Source: Symploca sp. SIO2E9
GTDB lineage: Bacteria; Cyanobacteriota; Cyanobacteriia; Cyanobacteriales; Coleofasciculaceae
Length of the DNA stretch: 39,385 nucleotides
Direction of reading: 5' to 3'
Assembly: GCA_010692645.1 (NCBI GenBank)
Contig: JAAHGS010000051.1
Coordinates: 1-39,385 of the forward strand
In this document: positions 32,030-39,385 of the stretch, in pieces
Position numbering within the stretch: position 1 is the first letter of the stretch
How the letters are laid out: each line of letters opens with the position of its first letter
Notes under the pieces: model-generated
What the model was told of the DNA's origin: nothing
What the model saw: only the letters and a program-made list of their open reading frames with translations
Database searches by the model: none
Made by a program: the position numbers and the translations under genes

Positions 32030-33172
32030 ATGTCATCTAGAGATTTACCAGTGTTGTGGCTCATTTCCCTGCTGAAACAGGGGCATAATTGGTGGCTCTG
32101 TTGCTTATTGTGGCTTGTACTGATAGATCCAGCCCAAGCAGTAATGGAATTGCGAGTGGCAATTGAAGAGAGTGTCAGCGGATTGCAAGTTGGTAGTTCT
32201 ACTAAAGCTCTAGTTCGCAATGGCGCGGGACAGAAAGTTGGGGAACTAGAGGCAATGAGGGGTTTATCTGCGAACCCAAATGGTACAGGCGTTTCTCTTG
32301 CTCAGTGGCGCTCTGGTCAACTGTGGATTGAACCAACTGACGAGGGTTTTGTTTGGATTGGCGATCGCTGGTATCGAGGACGCACTCAATTGCTTTCCAC
32401 CAGTCAAGGGCTAACAGCTGTCAACCATGTTAACTTAGAACATTACCTCTACAGTGTCATTGGAGCAGAAATGAGTCCCAGTTGGCCTCTAGAAGCCCTG
32501 AAAGCACAAGCTGTAGCTGCTCGCTCCTATGCACTTCACAAAACCGATACTTCCCGCACTCGCCTCTATGATCTTGATGATACCGTCGCTTTCCAAGTTT
32601 ACAAAGGTATCGGCACTGAGGCTAACACCACCCATCAGGCAGTAAATGCTACAACTGGACAGGTAATGACCTATAACGGCAAGATTATTCTTGCTGTCTT
32701 TCATTCTGCTTCTGGGGGACATACTGAAAATGTCGAAGATATTTGGTCAAACCCCCTACCTTACTTACGAGGTGTCCCTGATTATGACATGGGAACACCA
32801 GTCTATAAGTGGACAAAAAACTTCTCCCGCAGTGAGATTAGCAGTAAAATTTCCGGTGTTGGCAATGTAGTCTCAATGACAGCAGAGCGTACTACTCCTA
32901 GAGGGCGGGTAATTACTATGAAGGTAGAAGGTGATCTTGGTAGACGTAGTATCAGCGGCAATGATTTGCGCAAAGCACTAGGTCTTAGAAGTAGATTGTT
33001 TACCGTTAACCCAACTGCTGAGGGTTTCCAAGTCAATGGTCGCGGCTTTGGTCACGGACTTGGTTTGAGTCAGTGGGGAGCTTATAATCTAGCAGCCAGG
33101 GGATTAAGTTACCATCAGATTTTAGTTTACTATTACCAGGGTGCAACCCTTGCCCAGCTTCAGTCGCAGTAA
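32030..33172 (+). CDS. SpoIID/LytB domain protein
   Basis: A secreted protein of 380 residues related to SpoIID, the lytic transglycosylase that trims peptidoglycan, and to LytB amidase enhancers. After a signal peptide (WWLCCLLWLVLIDPAQA) comes a beta-rich segment with VNLEHYLYSVIGAEMSPSWPLEALKAQAVAARSYAL, the hallmark motif, then FHSASGGHTENVEDIW and the closing GRGFGHGLGLSQWGAYNLAARG. GAGGA lies 11-15 bases before ATG 32030. The stop TAA is also the first bases of a repeat element. Confidence 0.9.
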   Translation: MSSRDLPVLWLISLLKQGHNWWLCCLLWLVLIDPAQAVMELRVAIEESVSGLQVGSSTKALVRNGAGQKVGELEAMRGLSANPNGTGVSLAQWRSGQLWIEPTDEGFVWIGDRWYRGRTQLLSTSQGLTAVNHVNLEHYLYSVIGAEMSPSWPLEALKAQAVAARSYALHKTDTSRTRLYDLDDTVAFQVYKGIGTEANTTHQAVNATTGQVMTYNGKIILAVFHSASGGHTENVEDIWSNPLPYLRGVPDYDMGTPVYKWTKNFSRSEISSKISGVGNVVSMTAERTTPRGRVITMKVEGDLGRRSISGNDLRKALGLRSRLFTVNPTAEGFQVNGRGFGHGLGLSQWGAYNLAARGLSYHQILVYYYQGATLAQLQSQ

Positions 33173-33356
33173 TTAGGGACTCACAAATAAAAAAGGAGAG
33201 GGGGAGAGGGGGAGAGGGGGGGATGGAGAGATGGGGAGATGGGGAGATGGGGAGAGGGGGAGATGGGGAGATGGGGAGACGGGGAGACGGGGAGATGAAT
33301 ATTTACGTCGTGTTTCTAAGTGAATTGGATAATTTATTTCTTGAAGTTCCCTTATT
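33171..33356. repeat. Minisatellite-cored element with terminal inverted repeats, copy 7 (best preserved)
   Basis: The left end AATTAGGGACTCACAAATAA (33171-33190) pairs imperfectly with the inverted right end (33333-33356), which reads AATAAGGGAACTTCAAG... from the outside. Between them are GGGGAGAG/GGGGAGAT/GGGGAGAC units of about 8 bp (33196-33297) and the block TTTACGTCGTGTTTCTAAG. The element sits exactly between two convergent genes, and both their stop codons lie in its ends. It encodes no protein. Confidence 0.8.
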
Positions 33357-35001
33357 TTTTAATAAAAATTCCTGTATTGTTGACCTCTAAGGGCAGAAAT
33401 ACTGTCATTACTCTACCTGCTTGCGGTCGCTGGCGCACAATTAGTTTACCTCCCAAAGCTTGAAACAAATTTTTTGTCACATTGAGATTCAAACTGAGAC
33501 TGCCAGTTTCCGGTTGGAACATTAACAACTGACCAATCGACTTCAATGTTGAACAAGTTGGCTTTTCTGACTTAGCTTCAGCAGCAAACTGAGATTGGAA
33601 TTGTAACTTCAACTGATTTCCTGCTGGTATAACTTGCACTTGGATCTGATTGCCTGCTGGTAGAGAGCGGGTGAAGTTTTCCATTAAGCCTGTCAGCACC
33701 TGAGTTAACAGATTCGGATTACTGACAACTGCAGGTAGTTGTTGCGGTAAGACAACATCTAGAGTTAAGTTACACCTCTGCGCTTGCTTTTGCCAGTGAG
33801 GAATGTTTTGCTCAATAACCTGAGCTAATGACATGGAGGTGAGGTTAACTGCCACTTTCTTGGCTGTAGTTGTCTCCAATTCTACTGCTCGAAAGATCAG
33901 CTCCATGCGGTTAATTTGTTCTGTACACTCATGGTCGATGATTTCCAGACGCCGGAGTACTTCAGGAGGCAAATCACGGCGCTTGAGTAGCAGTTTGGTT
34001 AGGGTACAAATTGTGGTTAGAGGCGTTCTGATTTCGTGGGTTAGTGCTTGCAGCAATTCAAGATCCGGCGTTGGTTCACGAGCATTAGAAATTTTACTAA
34101 CCTCTGGCTCCTTATTTTTCTGCAATGGCTCCCAATGGCGATCATTTAAGGTATCAACCTGAGGATGAGCTTTTTCTGGCTGAGGAGTTGAATCTGTAGA
34201 ATTAACTGCTATGGTCTGAATAGATTCTGTTCGAGGCAATTCTGGGATATTTTTCAGTAGCAGGCGACTGAAGCGCGTAACCAGGCGGTAATCAGGAGAT
34301 TTAGGAGCAAAATCTCTAACTAAAGTTTCTAGCTTGCTGAGCTGATGTGGGCTAGTTAGTAAAATTCTAGGCTTTAGTGAGATCCAAGCCTTGTCAATGA
34401 CTTCTGGATCAAAGGAAAACTGAAAGGCTGGAGAACCTTCAAGATCAAATCCAGCCACCATTACCAAGCTAAAGCTCTTGCTAAATATTAGGCAAAATTG
34501 CTCGGTAGCCAAGGTATCGATTGGTAACAATGGTAGTTTATAGGTGGTATTTATAACCTGTTGATGCTGCTCATTATTAGCTGGGGCTAACTGCAAGGGC
34601 ATCCAAGACAGAGTGCTAAAGATTTCAGCACTAAAAATTCCTGTCTGGAAACTAGAAATCAAATCTGGGTTACTCAACACTGGTACAGGGCCAGCCAATA
34701 CTAATCCTTGTGGGTATGGTAACTCCTGATTATCTACCTCGACAGATTTGCCTGTCTCAGAAACAGAGTCCCCTCTCCGGCTAATTTCTTGTAAGAGTAA
34801 CTCTTCGACAGTCATAATGGCACTAGACCACTGCCGTTGAACTTTGGCATGCTTTCTTTCGAGGTAATCGTTAAAATCTGGCTGAGTATTTTCTTTAGCA
34901 GTTGTCTGTCTAACCTGAGGTACAACCTGGCTAGCTCCCTCTAATTGTTCACTCCGAGCTAAAACTTCACTTAAGCTTAGTAACGACCACTTTTGCACCA
35001 C
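33352..35001 (-). CDS. Sensor histidine kinase with degenerate ATP-binding domain
   Basis: A soluble protein of 549 residues. The first 250 residues form a sensor-like region I do not recognise, including a hydrophobic FCLIFSKSFSLVMVAGFDLEG strand. A charged linker leads to a HisKA domain with the phospho-acceptor His322 in LLQALTHEIRTPLTTICTL. The C-terminal HATPase-like part is weak: the N-box reads LLTQVLTGLMENFTRS, the DxGxG G1 box is not found, and the second glycine box reads GSLSLNLNVTKNLFQALGG. It may bind ATP poorly or act as a scaffold. No response regulator is next to it. Confidence 0.83.
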   Translation of the reverse strand: MVQKWSLLSLSEVLARSEQLEGASQVVPQVRQTTAKENTQPDFNDYLERKHAKVQRQWSSAIMTVEELLLQEISRRGDSVSETGKSVEVDNQELPYPQGLVLAGPVPVLSNPDLISSFQTGIFSAEIFSTLSWMPLQLAPANNEQHQQVINTTYKLPLLPIDTLATEQFCLIFSKSFSLVMVAGFDLEGSPAFQFSFDPEVIDKAWISLKPRILLTSPHQLSKLETLVRDFAPKSPDYRLVTRFSRLLLKNIPELPRTESIQTIAVNSTDSTPQPEKAHPQVDTLNDRHWEPLQKNKEPEVSKISNAREPTPDLELLQALTHEIRTPLTTICTLTKLLLKRRDLPPEVLRRLEIIDHECTEQINRMELIFRAVELETTTAKKVAVNLTSMSLAQVIEQNIPHWQKQAQRCNLTLDVVLPQQLPAVVSNPNLLTQVLTGLMENFTRSLPAGNQIQVQVIPAGNQLKLQFQSQFAAEAKSEKPTCSTLKSIGQLLMFQPETGSLSLNLNVTKNLFQALGGKLIVRQRPQAGRVMTVFLPLEVNNTGIFIKK

Positions 35002-35194
35002 AGTCTATCTCCTCCCGCAGTAGCTTTAGTCCCTGAAAATATTTGCTCTTCTGATATTAGGGTAGTGGTGTTATTCTTTGCCTTAGGGTCGTAGAACCGA
35101 ACTTATTGGTCGCAATTGCCGCTATCTTACTCAAAGTCATTCTAGAGCTAGATTTATCAATAATTTTTGTAAATCCTGAACTATAATCGAAAAT

Positions 35195-35983
35195 TCATTT
35201 ACCCAAATAAGCTTCGAGGACTTTTGGGTTATTTTGGATTTCGACTGGGGTACCATGAGCCAGATTACGACCTTCAGCTAAAACCCAAACGCGATCGCAC
35301 AAGGACATAATTACATCCATATTATGTTCAATGATCAGGAATGAAATTCCCTGGCGTCTCCAAGTGATAATATACTGGCAGATTTGATTAATTAGGGTGG
35401 GATTGACACCAGCAGCTGGTTCATCTAGCAAAACTAGCTTCGGCTCAGTCATGAGCGCCCTAGCAATTTCTAAAAGCTTGCGCTGCCCTCCAGACAAGGC
35501 TCCAGCATAGTCGTCTGCCTTATTGGCTAAACCCACTGAATCTAAAATATCCATTGCTTTTCTAGAAAGACTTCGTTCTTCTTGGATAACTTTGCTCGAA
35601 TTAAACCAAATTCGCCAAAAGTTTTCACCAGTCTGTTTTTGCGCGGCAAGTAGCATATTTTCGAGTACTGACATTTTTGAGAGTACGCGTGCCACTTGAA
35701 AGGTACGTACCATACCTTGCTGAGCAATTTGATGGGATTGTAAGTTTTGTACTGGTTTGCCATCAAAAATCACTCGACCAGAGTCCGGTTCGATAAAGTT
35801 AGATAAAAGATTAAATAGTGTAGTTTTGCCTGCCCCATTGGGACCAATTAAACCAGTGATGCTGCCAGGTTCTACTGAGAGTTCGGCATTATTTACAGCT
35901 GTGATTCCTCCAAAACTTTTGCGGAGTCCAGTTGCTGCTAATAAAGGCATTGCTGGAAGTTTCGATTGTTTATTCTCTCTCAT
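35195..35983 (-). CDS. livG: Branched-chain/neutral amino-acid ABC transporter ATP-binding protein (LivG type)
   Basis: The ATPase of a HAAT-family importer, 262 residues: Walker A IGPNGAGKTTLFN, Q-loop RTFQVARV, signature LSGGQRKLLEIA, Walker B LVLLDEPAAGVNP and His switch LIIEHNMDVIM. The LivG-type MSVLENMLLAAQ and C-terminal HGTPVEIQNNPKVLEAYLGK are present. In Nostoc and Synechocystis, NatA of the neutral amino-acid permease is of this type. The ATG 35983 or the in-frame ATG for MPLLAATGL can start it. A second ATPase (LivF type) and the binding protein are not in the window. Confidence 0.9.
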   Translation of the reverse strand: MRENKQSKLPAMPLLAATGLRKSFGGITAVNNAELSVEPGSITGLIGPNGAGKTTLFNLLSNFIEPDSGRVIFDGKPVQNLQSHQIAQQGMVRTFQVARVLSKMSVLENMLLAAQKQTGENFWRIWFNSSKVIQEERSLSRKAMDILDSVGLANKADDYAGALSGGQRKLLEIARALMTEPKLVLLDEPAAGVNPTLINQICQYIITWRRQGISFLIIEHNMDVIMSLCDRVWVLAEGRNLAHGTPVEIQNNPKVLEAYLGK

Positions 35984-36137
35984 TAGATTTGAGATGGTAA
36001 TTTGGGACTCAGGAGTTCAGGAATTATTAGGAGTTACAGGAGTGCCTCGCTGCCTCAAGAGCAGCGCTGCGGCAAGCTATGCTAACGCTAACAAAATCAA
36101 GAAGGCTTCAGCTAAATCCTTTTCAATCTCCCTGCTC
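35984..36137. other. Spacer between livG and livM, possibly inserted
   Basis: These two genes are usually tightly packed, but here 154 bases separate them. The spacer includes the palindromic GCAGCGCTGC at about 36061 and GCTATGCTAACGCTAAC soon after. It looks like inserted repeat sequence, but no second copy is in the window. Confidence 0.3.
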
Positions 36138-37262
36138 TCATCGACCAAGGGTAAGTTCCTCTTTTCTTCCCAAGATACCTTGAGGTCGCCAAATCATCAG
36201 CACCATTAGAATTAGACCAATGCTCATAACCCGAAACGCTCCTAAACTGGCATCATTGATGATCTGTGTAGGCAAGACAAAGCGAGTGATTGTGTTGTAT
36301 GCCCAGAAAATAACTGCTCCGAGGATGGTACCAGCGTTGTTACCAGCACCACCCAAAACTACGATTGTCCAAGAATTGAAGGTAATGATTGGCTCGAAGT
36401 TACTGGGGTAAACTGTGGTTAGATTCCAAGCATAGAAGGCACCAGCAATTCCTGCGATCGCACCTCCTAACATCAAAGCTTGCAGTTTGTACCAAAAGAC
36501 GTTTTTACCTAAAGCCTTTGCTACTTGCTCGTCTTCTCGGATGGCTTTGAGTACTCTACCCCAAGGCGATCGCACTAACCGTTCCAGACTCCAGTATAAT
36601 AGTGACAGCGTGATCAGTGACAGCAACATCAACCCAGCTTTATAGCTATAATTGTAGAGTGCTGTGGCACCAGAAGCGTAGATTGCTAAGATTAATACTC
36701 CAGCCATCGCCGCTAAGCTCAACAAAACTATTTCTTCGCGCCCTTGGCGATGTTGGGATTGTGTCTGTAGTTGGGGCAACTGCTGGCGAAACCATCGCCA
36801 TATTTGCCACCAAGCCCAGATAGAAATTACTGTCAGTAGCCCAATCATTGCTAATTTGCTTCCCAGATTGGGGTTAAAATCTTCTAGAGGTAGCCGATAA
36901 CTTTGGACACCAAAAGCCCCTTTGGTGAGCCCCTCTTCGTTGAGCGCCACTAGTCTGATCAATTCTGAAACGCCAATCGTGACAATTGCTAGGTAATCTT
37001 CTCGCAGTCGCAGGGTTGATAAACCGATTAATATTCCCAAAACTGTTGCTAAGACTGCCCCCATTAAGACTGCCAAGATCAGAGGTACTCCTTGGAGACT
37101 CAATAATACTGTAGTATAGGCTCCAACGGTCATGAAGGCAACGTGTCCAAAGTTAATCAGACCAGTAAAACCCCACTGTAAATTTAATCCTAGACTAAAT
37201 ATTGCAAATATTGCTGTTTGTATGGTCAGAAAGACCAGATAATTAGACCATTCACCGAGCAT
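36138..37262 (-). CDS. livM: Branched-chain/neutral amino-acid ABC transporter permease (LivM type)
   Basis: A 374-residue inner-membrane permease with about eight hydrophobic segments. Family motifs are clear: GLNLQWGFTGLINFGHVAFMTVGAYTTVLL at about 25-54, LRLREDYLAIVTIGVSELIRLV at about 84-105, SPWGRVLKAIREDEQVAKALG (the coupling loop) at about 232-252 and WTIVVLGGAGNNAGTILGA at about 297-315. A basic cytoplasmic insertion (about 158-175, rich in Gln and Arg) separates two membrane blocks. It is upstream of livG on the same strand and probably forms one transcript with it. Confidence 0.9.
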   Translation of the reverse strand: MLGEWSNYLVFLTIQTAIFAIFSLGLNLQWGFTGLINFGHVAFMTVGAYTTVLLSLQGVPLILAVLMGAVLATVLGILIGLSTLRLREDYLAIVTIGVSELIRLVALNEEGLTKGAFGVQSYRLPLEDFNPNLGSKLAMIGLLTVISIWAWWQIWRWFRQQLPQLQTQSQHRQGREEIVLLSLAAMAGVLILAIYASGATALYNYSYKAGLMLLSLITLSLLYWSLERLVRSPWGRVLKAIREDEQVAKALGKNVFWYKLQALMLGGAIAGIAGAFYAWNLTTVYPSNFEPIITFNSWTIVVLGGAGNNAGTILGAVIFWAYNTITRFVLPTQIINDASLGAFRVMSIGLILMVLMIWRPQGILGRKEELTLGR

Positions 37263-37386
37263 TTTTTTCTGGGTAAGCTTTTATCTGTCATAATGAAGAT
37301 TATCTTAACTGAGGAAGTTTTTAATAATCATACTGTAAGTGATATAGCCCTTCTCAAATTGGTGAGATACAAATTTCTTGGTTTTA

Positions 37387-37420
37387 GGGAGCAGGGAGTA
37401 GGGAGCAGGGAGTAGGGAAC
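37387..37420. repeat. Short heptamer array GGGAGCA/GGGAGTA
   Basis: Alternating GGGAGCA and GGGAGTA units (four full, one partial) lie in the 323-base gap upstream of pgi. GGGAGTA is the reverse complement of the TACTCCC unit at the window start. The rest of the gap, 37421-37585, must hold the pgi promoter, but no convincing pair of hexamers is seen. Confidence 0.9.
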
Positions 37421-37585
37421 AGAACTAGGTGTATCTCAGTTATTCAAGAAACGCTAGAACTCATCCTCAGATGCCAGTCTAGAGGCTCAGCCTGTTCAAA
37501 TTGTGTCTGTCAATCAATTAACTAAAAGTAGTTAAGTATTTAGCTAAACTTGTCATTGGTTAATGTAGAAAATTGAGAGTTACAT

Positions 37586-39181
37586 ATGGACTCTGCTGCA
37601 CTCTGGCAACGCTACCAAGACTGGCTTTATTACCACGAAGGTTTGCAACTTTACCTCGATGTCAGTCGCATGCGGTTTGATCATGCCTTCATCGAGAAGA
37701 TGGAACCACTTTTGGCAAAGGCATTTAAGGATATGGATGCCTTGGAAGGAGGCGCGATTGCCAACCCTGATGAGAACCGTATGGTTGGTCATTATTGGCT
37801 GAGGAACCCTCAGTTAGCACCAACAGCGGAACTTCAAACCGAAATCGCTAAAACCTTAAAAGATATTGAAACTTTTGCTCAAAAAGTCCACGCCGGTGAG
37901 ATTCATCCTCCTGGTGCTTCTAAATTTACTGATATCATTTCTGTCGGTATTGGTGGTTCTGCCCTTGGTCCTCAATTTGTTGCCCAAGCCCTAGCCCCAG
38001 TTTTCCCACCACTGCAAATTCATTTCATTGATAATACTGACCCCACTGGCATTGATACTATCTTAACTAAGATCGGAGACCGACTCTCTAGCACTCTGGT
38101 ATTAGTAATCTCTAAGTCTGGGGGAACACCGGAAACTCGCAATGGCATGATTGAGGTGAAAACAGCCTATGAGTCTAAGGGTATAGATTTTGCCCCCCAT
38201 GCTGTGGCAATTACTGGCAAAGGCAGCAATCTCGATAACATTGCTCAAACTCAAGGCTGGCTAGGAACTTTCCCCATGTACGATTGGGTAGGAGGAAGAA
38301 CCTCAGAAATGTCAGCTGTGGGGCTGCTGCCAGCGGCGCTACAAGGTATCGACATTCGTCAGATGCTTGCAGGTGCCAAAGAGATGGATGATGCCACCAG
38401 CCAGCACCAACTTCGAGAAAACCCAGCGGCTTTATTAGCCGTTTCCTGGTACTTCGCTGGCAATGGTAAGGGTGAAAAAGATATGGTGGTCTTGCCTTAC
38501 AAAGACAGCCTGTTACTATTTTCACGTTACCTGCAACAGTTGGTGATGGAATCACTGGGTAAGGAGAAAGATTTAGATGGCAATACAGTTTATCAAGGTA
38601 TTGCTGTTTACGGTAACAAAGGTTCAACTGATCAACATGCCTATGTTCAACAATTGCGAGAAGGTGTCCCCAATTTCTTTGCGACTTTAATTGAAGTTTT
38701 AGAAGACAGAAATGGTGACTCTCCAGAGGTAGAAGCGGGAGTGACTTCAGGAGATTATCTATCAGGTTTATTACAGGGTACCCGTAAGGCTCTTTATGAG
38801 AATCAGCGGGATTCAATTAGTGTGACTATTACTCAAGTTAATCCGAGGATTGTGGGAGCGCTGATTGCTCTCTATGAACGTGCGGTGGGACTTTATGGTT
38901 TCTTGGTTAAGATTAATGCTTATCACCAACCAGGTGTGGAAGCTGGCAAGAAAGCGGCAGCGGCAGTTTTGGATTTACAAGGGCGGGTAATGCAGGTGCT
39001 CAAGGAAACAGGTGTTCCTCTGTCGTTATCTGATTTGGCGGATAAAGCTGGTGCCCCTGAGGAAGTGGAAGCAATTTATAAGATTGTGCGCCATCTCCAA
39101 GCTAACCACCGGGGTGTGGTTGTGCAGGGGGATTTAGGAAAACCTAGTAGTTTGAAGGTGGCTAAGGGTTTGAAACTGTAA
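37586..39181 (+). CDS. pgi: Glucose-6-phosphate isomerase
   Basis: Pgi interconverts glucose-6-phosphate and fructose-6-phosphate, linking glycolysis, the oxidative pentose phosphate path and glycogen synthesis. The 531 residues show the sugar-binding SIS motifs [19 protein letters not shown] and [16 protein letters not shown], the signature [13 protein letters not shown], the conserved [12 protein letters not shown] and [16 protein letters not shown], and a C-terminal helix with [13 protein letters not shown]. The length is normal for cyanobacteria. The ATG at 37586 is the natural start. Confidence 0.97.
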   Translation: MDSAALWQRYQDWLYYHEGLQLYLDVSRMRFDHAFIEKMEPLLAKAFKDMDALEGGAIANPDENRMVGHYWLRNPQLAPTAELQTEIAKTLKDIETFAQKVHAGEIHPPGASKFTDIISVGIGGSALGPQFVAQALAPVFPPLQIHFIDNTDPTGIDTILTKIGDRLSSTLVLVISKSGGTPETRNGMIEVKTAYESKGIDFAPHAVAITGKGSNLDNIAQTQGWLGTFPMYDWVGGRTSEMSAVGLLPAALQGIDIRQMLAGAKEMDDATSQHQLRENPAALLAVSWYFAGNGKGEKDMVVLPYKDSLLLFSRYLQQLVMESLGKEKDLDGNTVYQGIAVYGNKGSTDQHAYVQQLREGVPNFFATLIEVLEDRNGDSPEVEAGVTSGDYLSGLLQGTRKALYENQRDSISVTITQVNPRIVGALIALYERAVGLYGFLVKINAYHQPGVEAGKKAAAAVLDLQGRVMQVLKETGVPLSLSDLADKAGAPEEVEAIYKIVRHLQANHRGVVVQGDLGKPSSLKVAKGLKL

Positions 39182-39210
39182 CTTAATTGTTGGACAAAGC
39201 TACCCATTGC

Positions 39211-39238
39211 TTGACTTTTTGTACAGATGTGGTATCTT
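39211..39238 (+). promoter_or_regulatory. Putative promoter of a gene beyond the window
   Basis: TTGACT (39211-39216), a 16-base spacer and TATCTT (39233-39238) look like a sigma-70-type promoter in the + direction. From there to the window end no start codon with a long frame is seen, so a long leader or an RNA gene begins here. Confidence 0.55.
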
Positions 39239-39385
39239 GGTAAGAAGCAAAACCAAGCTTAAAAACTTACGGCTTGAGAACCGGAACAAAACCAGTCAAA
39301 CAGCTGAGCCCTTACAGGTAACTGAGGATTAGGTGTCAGTTTGAAATTGGCAAGAACGGATAGGTAGCGAAGTACTCAAATTAAA

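Noticed and set aside
33833-34162. 109-codon frame opposite the histidine kinase
   Set aside because: It covers the antisense of the HisKA domain; its Ser/Arg-rich product is typical of a shadow frame.
38211-38816. 201-codon antisense frame within pgi
   Set aside because: It is the shadow of a highly conserved enzyme gene; the translated product looks random and rich in His and Leu.

Overview
The window is chromosomal DNA of a cyanobacterium, probably a filamentous one. The evidence is cyanobacteria-typical families (a DUF3120 membrane protein, a PDZ plus DUF512 FeS protein, Uma2 nucleases, LrtA, an FHA-linked cyclase), many HIP1 octamers (GCGATCGC), and abundant 7-bp and 8-bp tandem repeats between genes. 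Genus cannot be fixed from this sequence.

Layout. 1-3557: distal end of a contractile phage-tail-like cluster (gpI-like baseplate protein, a modular fibre with an S74-type chaperone end, a small coiled-coil protein). 3558-5315: a MITE-like element and two PD-(D/E)XK-type nuclease-fold genes. 5352-12987: housekeeping and signalling genes (PDZ/radical-SAM-like protein, uppP, DUF3120 protein, a decayed TnpB element at the 5' end of an FHA-adenylate cyclase, lipB, lrtA/hpf, a methyltransferase). 12997-14949: a caspase-fold protein whose catalytic His is Tyr. 15254-18936: a pstSCAB phosphate-uptake operon behind a good three-repeat Pho box. 18941-20242: an apparently intact TnpB element with strong hairpins. 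20328-23318: gene debris and a PAS-GGDEF-EAL protein. 23594-23781: a candidate structured RNA. 24006-26801: rtcB, a truncated methyltransferase, a HAD hydrolase. 26906: tRNA-Ala(CGC). 27313-28872: ECF sigma, one-TM anti-sigma candidate and CpxP/Spy-like periplasmic protein. 28886-39181: alpha/beta hydrolase, aldo/keto reductase, RNase Z, SpoIID-like protein, histidine kinase, two subunits of a branched-chain/neutral amino-acid ABC transporter, and pgi. The window ends in the promoter region of an unseen gene.

The most unusual signal is not a gene. At least six intergenic stretches look like members of one dispersed repeat family: a short end sequence close to AAT(A/T)AGGGAAC, a core of variable 8-bp minisatellite, and shared internal blocks, including a 40-bp block present as a perfect inverted copy 18.7 kb away. 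Four members overlap or touch the stop codons of the genes they follow. One separates pstA from pstB, and another marks the point where a methyltransferase has lost its N-terminal half.
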